Assembly: GCF_030272615.1 (NCBI RefSeq)
Contig: NC_081415.1
Coordinates: 265,455,925 to 265,519,924 of the forward strand
Direction of reading: 5' to 3'
Length of the DNA: 64,000 bases
From: Cryptomeria japonica
Taxonomy: Eukaryota; Streptophyta; Pinopsida; Cupressales; Cupressaceae
The notes beneath the pieces are model-generated. The model did no database searches. It was given only the letters and a program-made list of their open reading frames with translations, and was not told the origin of the DNA. The position numbers and the translations under genes were made by a program. Shown one piece after another: positions 12,156 to 23,889 of this stretch. The stretch's first letter is position 1; each line of letters starts with the position of its first letter.

Positions 12156-12330
12156 TAAGATCTCAAATATATATATATATATATACATAAGATCTGCTAC
12201 CTTGTGACTTTCATTGTTGTGGATATGGATCCTATCCAAGATTCATGGATTTTATTATTCCAAGATCTCATACCTTGTGTGTCTATGGATGTGACTCCTA
12301 GTCAAGATCTATGGATCTTGCTAGTTTGAG
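12071..12330. repeat. compound AT/AC microsatellite and imperfect AAGATCT repeat
   Basis: A 40-bp AT run (12071-12110) is followed by ACACATAAGATCTC, a second AT run, an AC run (12139-12154), again ATAAGATCTC, a third AT run, and again ACATAAGATCT at about 12185. The composite block is thus repeated three times. From 12188 an imperfect unit of about 65-70 bp with AAGATCT, ACCTTGTG and CATGGATTT words follows roughly twice. Confidence 0.9.
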
Positions 12331-13700
12331 ATGTCATATATTGCATGCCTTTATTTTTCATGTATACTTCATGAAATCTCTATATGTGTTTAGTATATGC
12401 TTCATGTATGAGGATTTGTTCATGTTACTAACCATGTTTATGTTTCAACTTATGTGTATGTATTTTCCTTCTTACTATGTGCCATATGTATGTATGATGC
12501 ATTTTTATCGAGGCATTATGGATTTATAGGATCCTAAGTCTAGAGGTTATTGCCTCTCTCATATTTTAGTCATCGTATCTCATTAATTCTTAGATAGAGA
12601 TATTGGATTCTCCATAATTTACCATGTGTATGGTCATATCTCATATCCCCACTAAAGTGGAGGATAAATGAATGTCATAATTTGTATACCTTGCACAAGT
12701 TCACACTATTTTTTGTACCTAATTTAGTGGTTGTGACTTAACCTATCCGAGTGTGCCTATCCTAGGTCTAGATGGCAATTTGGGTCACACCTACTAGTGC
12801 CTAGCCCTTTGTGTATCCAAAAATGGGTAGATTCTTATTCTCAGTGCATTAAAATATTTGAATTTCAACTTTGAGCCCTTAACAATTGTAATCTTGTTTT
12901 TGGCCTCTCCTGAAAATTTGTTCACAAAAAGATGCAAGAAACTTAAATTTGATTCCTCTTCTAATTTTAAATCCTACTAATCTAGTTAGGCAATCAATTA
13001 TAGTGATCAAGAAAGAAATTCATTTCAATTATTACATAAGTATAAATCTATCAAATAGGGATATCTAAATATTATCATCAAGCATCTAAGATCTTTTAAC
13101 AAGCATCATTCATTTTTATCATTATCATGTTGTACTAATATTTTGTAGGACATCATGAGAGAAAGTATGCACCACCTTAAGTATTTCCCTACCAAGAAAC
13201 ACTAGAGGATATGAGAAAAATAAACAAAAAAATGATTAAATTATTATTTAAATTTGAAGTAATTAGATTTAACATTTGAATCATAAACAAGAATTGGAGC
13301 TCAAACCTCAAGATTGGATCAATTTATCGATAAACGATGCTACACATGCAAAAGGGGTAAAGATAGAAACTTCAACTGAACATGGGCAAATGTGTCTTAA
13401 TCCCTAGTAAAATGCCATTGAGGTGATTAGGGTCACACAAGATCATTCCTAAACTTACAAGACTTCATTCTGAAAACAAGATCACTTATTAGGTCACATT
13501 TGTCACCAATTGGCTCAGACAAGCACCTACTCACACTCAAAATTAGACATGAACAAAACCATACAAAATCACCCAAAAATAGCTCAAGAAACCTTTAATG
13601 GTTCCTATAAATCACTATCTTTCTAACACAACTGAAATAGAGTCAAGCAAAAACTCTGAGCTATTGGACTAAACTACAAGACTAGGCACCAACATAGGAC
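12331..13700. other. no recognised feature
   Basis: AT-rich DNA with no coding similarity, terminal repeats or RNA gene that I can recognise. The open frame at 12311-12529 has a biased, Met- and Phe-rich translation that looks like chance. Confidence 0.5.
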
Positions 13701-13702
13701 TA

Positions 13703-13815
13703 TGGTGAAATTTTTTGATGATGGTGGGAACTTTGGACAATGATGGAAACTTTGAATGATAGTGTAAATTTTAAATGATGGTGGAAACTTTGGACAATGA
13801 TGGGAACTTTAAAAA
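13703..13815. repeat. minisatellite, 19-22 bp unit, about five copies
   Basis: A degenerate unit close to ATGATGGTGGAAACTTTGGA is repeated about five times in tandem, with unit lengths from about 17 to 22 bp through loss of GTGG or GGAC. It lies in otherwise unremarkable DNA. Confidence 0.85.
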
Positions 13816-15629
13816 AGGGTGTAAAAAGGACCAATGTGTAGTACACAAGTGTCCTCAATCCACACTAGTGTCCTTATTCTATGACCCATATTGTCATCCT
13901 CTAAGATACACATCTATTATGACTAGTGAGCCTCCTTATTGGATAGAATGAACCCCTAGACACCCCAAACATTATGTTTAAGATAAAATACATAGGTGAA
14001 ACCCAAGATGAGAGAAAATGGAAAAAAGGTTAGACATGAGGCATGCAGAAATGTCTTTGGGACACCAAGTGACACCTACAACACTAATAGGGAATTGGGT
14101 AGACCCTAAATACATTCTATGATCTGTAAAAATAATCTTAAGTCCTCTCTCATCAATTCACATATTATAAAATTGGGCCCTTAACCCTAAACGTGCCCCT
14201 TTTTACTCTATTTTAATTAATCCTAATAAATTCCTAATTTTCATCTTGAAGGCATATTTTCACATATCTAAACACCTTGGATTGACCTACCATGTTGAAT
14301 TTTACTTTATAATAATGATGTCTTGCATCCCTAGAAATTTGGAAAAAGGTCGACCAGACCAAAATGGTACCGTTTTGATCCTGGCTTTTTCTACCCAAAT
14401 TTTGGGAGCTTAATTTGGTGGTATTATAATGTTTAATTCCTTATTTGTGTCAATTTTCATCAATTCTAATTCATTCTATGATCAAAATTAAAGTTAGGGT
14501 TTCATATATATAACCTTTCCTTTCCCTCATTTGAGGATCAAAATATAGCAAATGAAGGAGATACTTGTGTGAAGTGAAAGTACAGGTTTATGTGGTGCTT
14601 ACAAGTAGAAAATTCATCAATATTAAGTATTCATCAACCTTTTTCATCATCCATGGAATCTTAGGAGATATTTAATCATAATAAGGAGATCATTGACTAT
14701 TGATTTGCTTGTACCTCTCCCTTTGGGTTTGGTATGGTTTCATGTTATTTTCATATCTCTGTGTGAGTTTCAAATCTATATATCGTTCATTTTCAAATTT
14801 ACATTATTGCTTTAGATCTGCATTGCATTTTTTATTTGAAGTTGTAGATAGAGAAAATCGAATATGAGATCTTATGGCACAAGATCTAAATGATTCAACA
14901 TCTTATCAATGGAGTATCTGCAATAAACACACATGTAAAAATGAAAACAAAACATAAACACACATGCATTAAATAGAAAATCTCACTCCATTGTTCTCCT
15001 ACCAATCAAGATCTTATGTTTGAAATATGGGTGCTCTCATAAGTACATGCACAAGAAGCTATGATAGATGGATATGAAGATATCAAATATGATGAAATGA
15101 CAAAGAGATGAGAGATGAAAGAGATTCAATGAGCACAATAAACAAATATGAAAATTTGAATGCAAGAGAAAATGTCAAAAATGCAAGCATGCAAATGAAA
15201 GATTGAATTTCTAGATTATTGAAAGAGAGAGGGGCAAGGTATTTATAATGTTCTCAGATTGGAATCCAGGTTTCAAGATGAATGTGGGATAAAAGACTAG
15301 TGTGAGATGTTTATCCCACATGCATTAGGTGAGAGTAATTGATATGAATTGAAGATGATAAATAGAAAATGAAATTGATTTGTAGGAGATTTGGAAAATA
15401 AATTTAATAATAGTATATATTAATGGATTAAATCAAGAATAATATTATAATAAATATTAATGAATGAGTATTATAATAATGAAGAATATAATTTGATAAA
15501 GTATATTATGGATGAATATAATAATATGGAGAGCTATGATAACTTGAACCCACTTAATGATTGGAAAAATTGAAGTTGATTAGGATGAAAATATTAATGA
15601 AAATATTTATGTGTCTACATTTTGCCCCT
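13816..15629. other. no recognised gene; possible LTR remnants
   Basis: No coding similarity was seen. The part at about 14330-14860 (ATGGTACCGTTTTGATCCTGG, then a CATATATATAACC TATA-like run) has the look of a gypsy LTR, but no ends, primer site or second copy could be established. Confidence 0.35.
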
Positions 15630-15665
15630 CTTTGAGACAATGCAGCATGTCGTGTTGTTTCAAAG
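15630..15665. repeat. 36-bp imperfect palindrome
   Basis: CTTTGAGACAATGCAGCA at 15630-15647 pairs imperfectly with TTGTTTCAAAG at the other end; about 13 of 18 positions match, and the outer ends match best. It follows a TTTTGCCCCTC block. Function unknown; it may be part of an LTR. Confidence 0.5.
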
Positions 15666-15699
15666 AAAAATATCAATTGATATGTACCTCAGAGATATA

Positions 15700-16125
15700 T
15701 TGGTAAGGATGATGATTGACTGGTTATGCCCCCTCGAGAGATTGATTGAATTGATTGATGGAGATTGATCTCTCGATAGATTACAGGAAAATGATTGGAT
15801 GATTGATATTGCACAAGTGATTAAGTTGAGATGTACATTTGATGGAAATTTACAGTTGATGAGATGTAACTGAACAATTGATATAAATGAATAGTATAGC
15901 CATGTTGATAAGTTGATTAAGTTGATTGAGATGATTAAGATAATTGAGCTGATAGGGATTGATTCTAGTTCAAGATAAATTGATCCAATGATTGATTGAT
16001 TGATTGATCCAAGGGAATTGAGATTTCAAGAAGCCATTTGATTGATTGATAGAGTGAGAAATAAATATTAAAATACATCTATCAGTTGGATAAAGTGGTT
16101 GATTGATTGATCTCACTACAATAAA
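15700..16125. repeat. ATTG/GATT-rich simple repeat region
   Basis: Over about 400 bp the tetranucleotide ATTG (GATT) recurs very often, singly and in short tandem runs, for example near 15994-16010 and 16036-16046. It is interspersed with unique sequence, so it is a slipped, degenerate simple repeat rather than a clean array. Confidence 0.7.
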
Positions 16126-16129
16126 AAGA

Positions 16130-16960
16130 ATGGAGAAGATGATAGAAGAAATGATGAAAAGGGGGATGAAAAGAGAAAATTGATGAGAAAGAAGAATGAA
16201 TGATGAGAAAGAGGATACGAAGTTGATGAAAATTCTTGTGCTTTTGAAGTGCTAATGTCATCATCGAGCTTATTATGGCAAAGGGAAAAACTCATCTGGA
16301 TATAGATTAGACCCAAGTGATTCAATACCAAGTGCATGAAATAAAACACATCACATAGTCCAGGAATGCTTCAGTATGTATCAAACCATTATGTCCTTGA
16401 TGATCTTAGATGATCATGTCCTCAGATGAGTCATCATATTACTAAAGACAATCCACAAGCAACAAACAGGTGAAGATGCCCCATCCTAGCCTTTGTAGTC
16501 AAAGACATCCTAGAGATAAAATTTCTAGTTAGAGACATCCTGGAAAACCTAAAAGACATCACCAAAAAAAAATCAAAAACAAGAAAAAGTCATAACAAAA
16601 AAAAATAGATATTATGTTGCATGCCAAAGTGATTCTTGTTCACAATTAATGTGTTTGGTTTGATAAGTTGATGGGATGTTGTTATGTCTTCTTAATGTTT
16701 TGATTGTGCTTGTACAAAGTGTTCGTGTCTTTAAAATGTTTTTAGATTTTGATGAATTTTTTTCCAATTTTTAGGATTTTTAAAATGTTTTTATTTTTTA
16801 GAGTTTTGAGGACTTTTGAACTATGATCTTCCTTTTCTCTTGGAAGATACAACCTCTTAGTGTTCTACACTAACTTTCTCCTTCATGTTGATTTGGCTAT
16901 ATCTATTTCAAGCAGCAAATCTTATTCTTCTACAAATCTGTATCATAATACATAACATGT
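16130..16960. other. no recognised gene
   Basis: A purine-rich stretch (about 16125-16230) and AT-rich sequence. Translations on both strands are low-complexity. If the LTR next door is real, this would be its internal region on the - strand, but no gag similarity is visible. Confidence 0.4.
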
Positions 16961-16974
16961 GCTCTAATACCAAT
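16961..16974 (-). other. primer binding site, copia type, - strand
   Basis: On the - strand this reads TTGGTATTAGAGC, one change from the canonical initiator-Met complement TGGTATCAGAGC. The same TGGTATTAGAGC variant is used by the copia element at 23876-23887. Confidence 0.55.
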
Positions 16975-16975
16975 T

Positions 16976-17500
16976 TGGAGGATGAAAAGGAAATATAATA
17001 ATTCTACAATAGACAATACCATAATTTTTTATTGATTGATTTAAACAAGTTATAAACCTCTGCATTTATGGAGGATTTCATGCCAACTAAGACTAGGAGA
17101 TAGAAACAAAGTAGAAGTCTCCAACAAAACATATTTATAGGATATGGAGAGAAAATGAGCAGACATGGAGGGAGTCTCACAAAATTTTAGAAAATGTGGG
17201 AATGCATGCTTACAATTTTATCATGTGAAAAAATAGTTTCACAACAATTTAGTTTCTTGAAACACAATTGTGAAATTAGTTTCTTCAAACACAATTGTGA
17301 ACTACTCAATCAACAAGTAAATTTGTAGAGGTTAAAATCCACTGCAGGAATAGAGTTTATGTGGGTTTTTGATGGACCAAATATTGCATGAGATTTTGAT
17401 TGAATTCCTTCAGAACAGTGGAAATGATAAATGCACAAATGGAAACAACAAAAGCTATAGGAGTTTCTAGGGAGTGCTGAAAATATAAATTATATTTAAT
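16976..17500 (-). mobile_element. probable 5' LTR on the - strand
   Basis: This is inferred from its place next to the primer binding site at 16961-16974 and from non-coding character. A 27-bp unit starting AGTTTCTT is tandemly duplicated at 17251-17277 and 17278-17304. The outer LTR end was not fixed; about 17500 is a guess based on a change in sequence character. Confidence 0.35.
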
Positions 17501-17694
17501 AATACAACCCAACACATTTGTTCATATATGTTATCTATTTGAAGATCTTTGGATACATAAATTTTAAATATAGAAAATTTATTCAAAGGTCTTTAGATAC
17601 AATTATATTATTTTATTGGATGAATTAATATCCTATCAATTTGCATAGATTTTATTTTTTATTTTCTAAAATTATATAATTTTTTATTAAGGGA

Positions 17695-18170
17695 AAACAT
17701 ATTTTGATGGGCCTGTGAAACACATTACAACAAAAGATCAAAAGATATCCATTAAAGCACTACAAAAAGAAAGAGACATCAAACATATAAAAGACAACTA
17801 ACCAGTAAATAAAAGTCCAGCAACAGAAAGACAACAGAAAACAAACAGGACCGACAGAGAAAAAGCCAAGGCTAGGTAAAGCTCTTAAGTAGCTCGACAG
17901 CTTCCAACTCTAGTTGCTCCATGTTATCAGTAGTCCGCTTGATTTCCTCAATCTCCTTACTTTGGCTTTGCTATTTTTTGGTGCTAGTGCGAGTTCTGCT
18001 AGCATGTCCAGTCTCCTTATCTTCAGAGATGTCTTCCTTCACCCCAATGATGTTCGTAGAGGCCTTATCCCCTTGGACACTATCAAGCTTGCTGATAAGA
18101 ACCTTCATACTTGCAGAGGAAGCCTTTAAGATCTTATGACTCTACTCCACAATATTTTTAAAATTATATT
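17695..18170 (-). pseudogene. 5'-truncated LINE 3' end (terminal ORF tail and 3' UTR)
   Basis: On the - strand a Glu/Lys-rich, coiled-coil-like tail (EDKETGHASRTRTSTKK, then SKEIEEIKRTTDNMEQLELE) ends at a stop near 17880. It is followed by a TTTG-rich untranslated stretch to about 17695. This matches in layout, and loosely in sequence, the ends of the extra ORFs at 45.7-46.1 kb and 52.4-52.7 kb (an RTR motif, coiled coil, stop, then a UTR of about 180 bp rich in TGTTTGT). I read it as a more diverged copy of the same 3' end. Identity is too low by eye to be certain. Confidence 0.4.
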
Positions 18171-18856
18171 GTTAGTGATAGAGAATTCTGAAAAAATGTA
18201 TAAGAATCACTTGATGGGGAGTACATTCTTTGGATAATATAACTTAAGCATGAGAAATCTGGTTAGATCTTTATATTGTGAGTTAAGTTTTGTACTATAT
18301 TTTTTTGCTCACCTAAGCATATAACCATTATTAGAATCATCTAAGTGTATCTAGAATTAAAAGAATGTAGATTTTTTATTCAATAGATAAAATATTGAGA
18401 ATCTTATGGTGGTAAAATGAAGAGTGTAGACACGATTAATAAGTCATTATTTGAAAAACATGTATTAAATATATTCTATGGTATAGCCACTTACCTTAAC
18501 AATCATTTACTTGACTATTCAACTTAATCATCATTACTCTATTGACTATTTGCCTTACTACTTTATAATTTTATACTATAAGCTTTATCATTATGATGTT
18601 TAGAAATTTCATTATATTCATGACTCAATGAGTTATTTTCTTTACTTCATGCTCAATCAAAGCTGGGATTTAAAAATCTCTATTGTGTACTTGGTCATGT
18701 TAAAGAGGATAAGTTGAATTCTCTTCAAAAATAATTTTAGCTTTTATTTCATAATTATAGAGTTATGATAGAAGCAATCAGTTTAATCTTGATTCTTCTA
18801 CACATTTCCCATAGGAAATTCTATCATGATAGCTCTCACACTTCAACTCATGAGTG
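18171..18856. other. no recognised feature
   Basis: AT-rich DNA between a LINE fragment and the nested copia insertion. No coding similarity or RNA gene was seen. Confidence 0.5.
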
Positions 18857-18861
18857 GTTAT
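18857..18861. repeat. target-site duplication GTTAT (left)
   Basis: GTTAT directly precedes the left copia LTR and recurs directly after the right LTR at 35777-35781. The two copies are identical and 16.9 kb apart. Confidence 0.9.
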
Positions 18862-19719
18862 TATAAGGAAAGCACAGTGCGGAAGACGCTCGCCTAATGT
18901 TAATTTGCAGGAAATAAAACATGTATGTATTAAATTCAATTTAAAGAACTTAAATATGTGCACATACAAATGGATAAAAAACCAAAACAGACAACACAAC
19001 AGAGAAAAAACACAAGAGTTACGTGGGAAAAACCCTTACGGGAAAAAAAAACCCACCACCTAAAAGAGATCACTTTATTTAAGTAAACATATGATTACAA
19101 TAAAGTTTCAGATCTTTCATTCCAGACATTTACTCTCAGAACTCTTTCCACAGACTAATAGAACAAAAATGTATATCATTCAAATGCAGAACGTAGCAAA
19201 TAGCCAATGACAAAAATCAGTTTCCTCTGGGAACATATACTTCTAAAACAATCCCTGTCTGTTCGTTCAATTGCTGGGAAGCTCAACTGTCTGCCCATTC
19301 ATGAATTCATGAGAATGAATTATCCCACATTCACCAGGAGGCGAGTCAGTTTGTATTCTTATACACCGGTGCAACCACATTAACTATCCACATGATAAAA
19401 CTTTTGACCATTGACCCGTGTGGACATTTGTGGTAAGTCACCACTCATCAGGAAAACTCCTCTATTGGCAAGACCAGTTTTGACTTACTCTGATCCCCAA
19501 TGAACAAGCAATGCAGCTCCATTGGAATAAGACACACCATCGACAGAACACCCTCAACGGTTACCCTGAGCGATGATAGGAGACTTCATCAGCATAACAC
19601 CTGCTATCAGACAAACCTCCATCAAGCTACTTCGATCTCCAATAGAGAGAATTCATCGGCATAGGCTACTTCGATCAACATGAACAAAGGTCAAGTGAAT
19701 TTGAGGCACTTTTCCAACA
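18862..19719 (-). mobile_element. 3' LTR of the - strand copia element
   Basis: This LTR is 858 bp. On the - strand it runs from TGTTGGAAAAGTGCC at 19719 to CTTATA at 18862; the terminal CA has become TA, while the other copy keeps CTTACA. It contains GGGTTTTTTTTTCCCGTAAGGGTTTTTCCCACG, split here only by notation, at about 19020-19060, a standard R-U5 feature. Its partner is 23890-24632 plus 35645-35776. By eye about 13 of the first 112 aligned + strand positions differ, more than between the LTRs of the gypsy element nested inside it. Confidence 0.9.
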
Positions 19720-19730
19720 AACTCCCACTT
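19720..19730 (-). other. polypurine tract of the copia element
   Basis: On the - strand AAGTGGGAGTT lies directly upstream of the 3' LTR start TGTTGG, the position where plus-strand DNA synthesis is primed in LTR retrotransposons. Confidence 0.7.
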
Positions 19731-19768
19731 GACGAGGAATTCACTGGAATGCTAAACATTTTCAGACA

Positions 19769-20293
19769 TTACTGAGAACCATGGGTACTAAGACCCATGG
19801 AGCTAAAACACAACTTGTAATTGTAAGTGCTTACTGGTTTTGTTAAGGCATCTGCAACATTTTCCAGAGTGTCTACCTTATTCAGATTTACTTTTCCATC
19901 TTCCACCATGTCATGAACAAAGTGATATTGGACATCAATATGTTTAGACCTAGCATGAAATGTAGGATTCTTTGCCAAACAAATGGCACTCTGACTGTCA
20001 CAAAAAACTTCAATTTGTCCTACATCAAAACCAATATTAGAATGCAAATGCCTAAGCCAAACAACTTCTTTACAAGCATGTGTGGCAGCCATGTATTCTG
20101 CCTCTTTAGTGGACAAAGCAACTACAGGTTGCCACTTGCTCATCCAACTGATAGCACCACCATTCAACATGAATATATATCCACTAGTGGATCTCCTACT
20201 GTCAAAGTCCCCTTCCCAATCAGAATCCACATATCCTTGAATGCTAATAGTCCTTTGTGACCCAACCAAATGTCCATGGTAACACAGAGCATA
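19769..20293 (-). pseudogene. copia RNase H domain
   Basis: This is the C-terminal RNase H of copia pol, degrading RNA in the RNA-DNA hybrid. From 20269 the frame shows GYVDSDWEGDFDSRRSTSGY, then SWMSKWQPVVALSTKEAEYM, VFCDSQSAICLAKNP and HARSKHIDVQYHFV. The acidic residues of the D-E-D core are retained. The natural stop is at 19771-19769. A stop near 20294 separates it from the RT segment. It lies just before the polypurine tract, as expected. Confidence 0.9.
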
Positions 20294-21400
20294 CTAAGAA
20301 GTACCTCTCAAGTATCTAAACACTCTCTTCACAACATCCCAATGCGGCCTTTGTGGATTTTCCATAAATCTACTAAGTACTACCACTGGTTGGGCAATGT
20401 GTGGTCTGGTACAAACAATCGCATACATAAGACTGCCAATAGAACTTGCATATGGTACATCCTTCATGTCATCAATCTCCTTTTGAGATTTGGGACTGTC
20501 ATGCACATATAACTTTGTTCCCTGCAGTACCAGAACAACTTGTTGTTTACAATCACACATATTAAACATGTCAAGAACATTAGTAATATATTTTCTCTGA
20601 CTGAGCCAAAGCTTTCTCTTAGACCTATCCCTTTTAATTTCCATTCTCAGAATGTACTTTGCTGCCCCCAAGTCTTTCATTTCAAATTTCAAGGGCAACT
20701 AAGATTTCAAATCTGAGATCATACTTTTACCATTTCGAATGAATAACATGTCATCTACGTACAAAGCAATGATAAGAATCCTATCACCTTTAGTTTTGTA
20801 GTACACACAATGATCAACTTTAGATCTCACAAATCGTAAAGATAATACATAGGTATCATATTTTTGATACTACATTCTGGGAGATTGTTTCAAACCATAA
20901 AGAGACTTTTTGAGTTTACATACCAGATGTTCTTTACCTTTTTCCACAAAGTGCTCTGGCTGGGACATAAATTTCTTCTTCAAGATCACCATGAAGAAAG
21001 GTTGTCTTCACATCCATCTGCTCAACTTCCCAATCATACACTGTTGTGAGTGACAAAATAAATCTAATAGATATGAGCTTAGCTACAGGAGAAAATATTT
21101 CACCATAGTCAATACTTTCCTTTTGAGAGTACCCCTTCGCAACCAGTCTCACCTTGTAATTATCAATGCTGCTATCAAGACCATACTTCTTCTTAAATAC
21201 CCACTTACAACCCACAAGCTTGGACTGCCTTTAGGCAATGGTACTAGATCCCAAGTTCCATTCTTTTCTAATGATGTCATTTCATCATTCATGGCTTCCA
21301 ACCAAGAATCTGAATCAGACATGTTGATAGCCTCTTTCACAGTCCTAGGCTCATCAACATTAGTAAGCAAAGCATAGGCACAATTAACATTCAACATTGA
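20294..21400 (-). pseudogene. copia reverse transcriptase
   Basis: Copia reverse transcriptase in several frames on the - strand. From 21397: SDSWLEAMNDEMTSLEKNGT and WDLVPLPKG; from about 21215: CKWVFKKKY, YKVRLVAKGYSQKESIDY, VEQMDVKTTFLHGDLEEEIY; then SLYGLKQSPR near 20900. The catalytic ALYVDDMLF motif is intact (YVDD at 20761-20750). From 20698 follow FEMKDLGAAKYILRMEI and PYASSIGSLMYA. At least two frameshifts (near 21220 and 20940) and stops near 20870 and 20700 inactivate it. It makes cDNA in the family; this copy cannot. Confidence 0.9.
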
Positions 21401-21442
21401 GTAGTTAAATCTTCCCAGTGAATAACCGTACCTATTAGGTTA

Positions 21443-22569
21443 TCATCTCTCCCGTGTGGGTCTCCTTTCTACCTGTGGTGAGACTTCATGAGTTTCAACG
21501 GGAGGTTCATCATCATGTTCTTCTTCTAAACTTTCAGAGCTTCTTGAACTCTCTACATTTTCAGATACATTTGGATTTTGTATTTCCTCTCCTAGTGGAA
21601 TTTCAACCACATCTTTTTCTTTCTTTTCTGTTTGTCGATCTTTTGACATAGGTTTTAGCTCAAGGAAGATTACACTTTTGCTGTACACAACCTTTCCAGT
21701 CACAAGATTCCAAAGCTTGTATCCTTTCACATCAATGCCATAGCCAATGAAAATATATTTGACTGCTTTGTTACCCAGCTTAGATCTATTTACTTCAGGC
21801 ACATGTGCATATGCCTCTAAACCAAAAACATGAATGTGTCTTAAAGAAGGCTTCTTTCCAGACCATGCTTCCATAGGTGTCTTGTCTACCAATGTTGAAG
21901 TAGGAGAACGATTCAGCAAGTAGCATGCTATAGTAACCGCTTTACCCAAAAAATTTGTTCCAGACCAGCACTACTCAACATGCTTCTTGCTTTCTCCATC
22001 AAAGACCAATTCAACCTTTCAGCAACTCCATTTTGTTGTGGAGTGTAAGGTTTAGTCATATGCCTCTTTATTCCATGATCTTTGCAATACTGTTCAAATT
22101 CTACAGAATGGAACTCACCACTATTATCAGTCCTTAAGCATTTAATTTTCTTGCCAGTTTGATTTTCAACCAAGTTTTTAAGCTCCTTAAACTGACAGAA
22201 CACTTCTGATTTACTTTTCAAAAAATATACAAATGCCCTTCTCGAATACTCATCTATGAAACAAACATAATATCTAGACTTCGATAACGAAGGAACATTT
22301 AATAGACCAAATACATCAGAGTGAATATATTCCAGCAAACCAAAAGATCTATGAGGACTAGAATAAAAAGTAACATGGTGTTGCTTTCCATATATGCAGT
22401 CTTCCCAAAATTCAAACTCAAAATTACAATCATCAAGCCCCTCTACTAGATTCCTATTTTTTAGAGCTTTTAAGACCTTCTCTCCAATGTGACCAAGCCT
22501 ATGATGCCATAACATTGTTTTCTTTGCAAGAAGTTTAACTTCCATAGAGTTTACATCATGTGTTAACAT
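21443..22569 (-). pseudogene. copia GAG-pre-integrase and integrase
   Basis: The integrase of copia pol inserts cDNA into the host genome. From about 22510 the HHCC zinc domain reads WHHRLGHIGEKVLKAL, but a zinc-binding Cys is Trp (FEFWEDCIYGKQ). The catalytic core follows with all three acidic residues: Asp in YIHSDVFG, Asp in LRTDNSGEF and Glu in QQNGVAERL. A frameshift at about 21940 moves the C-terminal part (ACYLLNRSPTSTLVDKTPME, FGLEAYAHVPE, IFIGYGIDVKGYKLW) into another frame, which runs on into a charged linker to 21443. Position between protease and RT is the normal copia order. Confidence 0.9.
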
Positions 22570-22819
22570 AGTAGTTTTTTTTAGATTTTACAAAGACATT
22601 ATAACAACACATAGGTTTAGCATTTAACTTATACAGAGTTCCAATGAGTTCACCCTTAGCCAATACAATAGATTCTCTAGCCATCTTACAACCACCAGAC
22701 ACAAAATTTACCCGAACTCCAACATCATTCAACTTACTAACATAGAGTAGATTTCTAGCCAGACATAGTAGATGAAGAACTCCATCGATTCCCTTTATTC
22801 TTCCCTCAGGGAACTGGAT

Positions 22820-23083
22820 TCTTACTCTACCTCTCCCTATGATCTCTCATGTTGAATCACTTTCTAGGAACACCTTTCCACTAGGATACAGTTCATACTT
22901 TGAGAACCATTCTTTGTGAGATGTCATATGGAATGATGCCCCTAAATCAACCAACCATACATCATCAGATGCAAGCACTGCCAGAGCTGCTACAAAGGTG
23001 TCCGCATCGCTCTGAGAAGACTCAGTATCAGAAATATTCATCTTCTTCTTTGTAATCCTTTCAGATATGGCCTTTCTGTCCAC
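22820..23083 (-). pseudogene. copia protease
   Basis: The aspartic protease releases mature proteins from the polyprotein. In the frame from 23083 the active-site region reads DDVWLVDLGASFHMTSHKEW. Copia proteases have Asp-Ser-Gly or Asp-Thr-Gly here; this copy has Asp-Leu-Gly, a change that one C-to-T step (TCA to TTA) explains. The frame stops near 22847. It sits between the zinc knuckle of gag and the integrase. Confidence 0.85.
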
Positions 23084-23770
23084 AGCTCCAACATTTCGCC
23101 TTGGACTTCTTTCTAGGAGACTTTGACCTCTCTTATGACTTGGATTTGAACTTTTTGTCTTTCTCCTTTGACCTTCCTCGAATAGAGAGAGCCTCTTTAG
23201 CCACCTCAGAAGATTTCCTTCTCATCTCTTCTGACAAAAGAGAAGCAACCACCTCATCCATTTTAAACTTGGTAGTATTACTACCAATGGCCATTACCAA
23301 GTGGTCCCACGCGTCAGGCAAGGAACACAACAACAACATACAATGGTCTTCTTCTATAATTGTATCTCCCACATAAGTTAACTGTGCAAGGACCATGTTG
23401 AAGGAATTCAAATGATCTGCTACAGACGTCCCTCCATCCATCTTCAAAGAGTATAACTTCTTTCTTAAGGAAAGTTTATTCACCAAAGATTTGCCCTGAT
23501 AAATATCTCCCAATTTCTTCCACATAAGTCAAGCAGTATTCTCCTCATGAATGTTTAAAAGAATAGAATCTTCAATTCTTAATCTTATCAGTCCTTTGTC
23601 CTTTTGGTCTGCAAAGTCCCAATCCTCTCTCTTCATGCATGAAGGTTTTTGTCTAGACACAACAACCCAAAGATCATGGTCAACTAGCAAATCTTCAACT
23701 CTAAGTTTTCACAACTCAAAGTTTGAGCCATTGAACTTCTCAAGGTCCATTCACCAGAAGTGCTCGCCAT
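23052..23770 (-). pseudogene. copia gag (capsid-nucleocapsid)
   Basis: Gag forms the virus-like particle. The start ATG is at 23770-23768 (MASTSGEW). The frame then shifts to give LEKFNGSNFEL, a TGA in place of a conserved Trp, and VEDLLVDHDLWVVVS. The UBN2-type region continues from 23525 (LGDIYQGKSLVNKLSLRKKL, SLPDAWDHLVMAI). The nucleocapsid zinc knuckle, near 23090-23050, reads CWSCGQKGHI followed by a stop and KDY, so the last zinc-binding Cys is Tyr. The segment overlaps the protease entry because a frameshift separates the two. Confidence 0.85.
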
Positions 23771-23875
23771 CTCAATCTGCAAATAGAATAAGTAGACTCT
23801 CTGCTAGACTCCCACTGAAACAAAATTGACACAAAACAAATGACCCTACCCAACAAGGATAACACAACTAGCTAG

Positions 23876-23887
23876 GCTCTAATACCA
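23876..23887 (-). other. primer binding site of the copia element
   Basis: On the - strand TGGTATTAGAGC lies two bases beyond the 5' LTR end CTTACA. It matches the complement of plant initiator-Met tRNA (TGGTATCAGAGC) with a single C-to-T difference. Confidence 0.9.
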
Positions 23888-23889
23888 CT

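Noticed and set aside
17914-18139. Two overlapping + strand open frames
   Set aside because: The - strand gives a coherent coiled-coil tail matching LINE extra-ORF ends, so the + frames are shadows.
19913-20260. Open frames on the + strand across the copia element
   Set aside because: Antisense shadows of copia RNase H and RT; no independent motifs.
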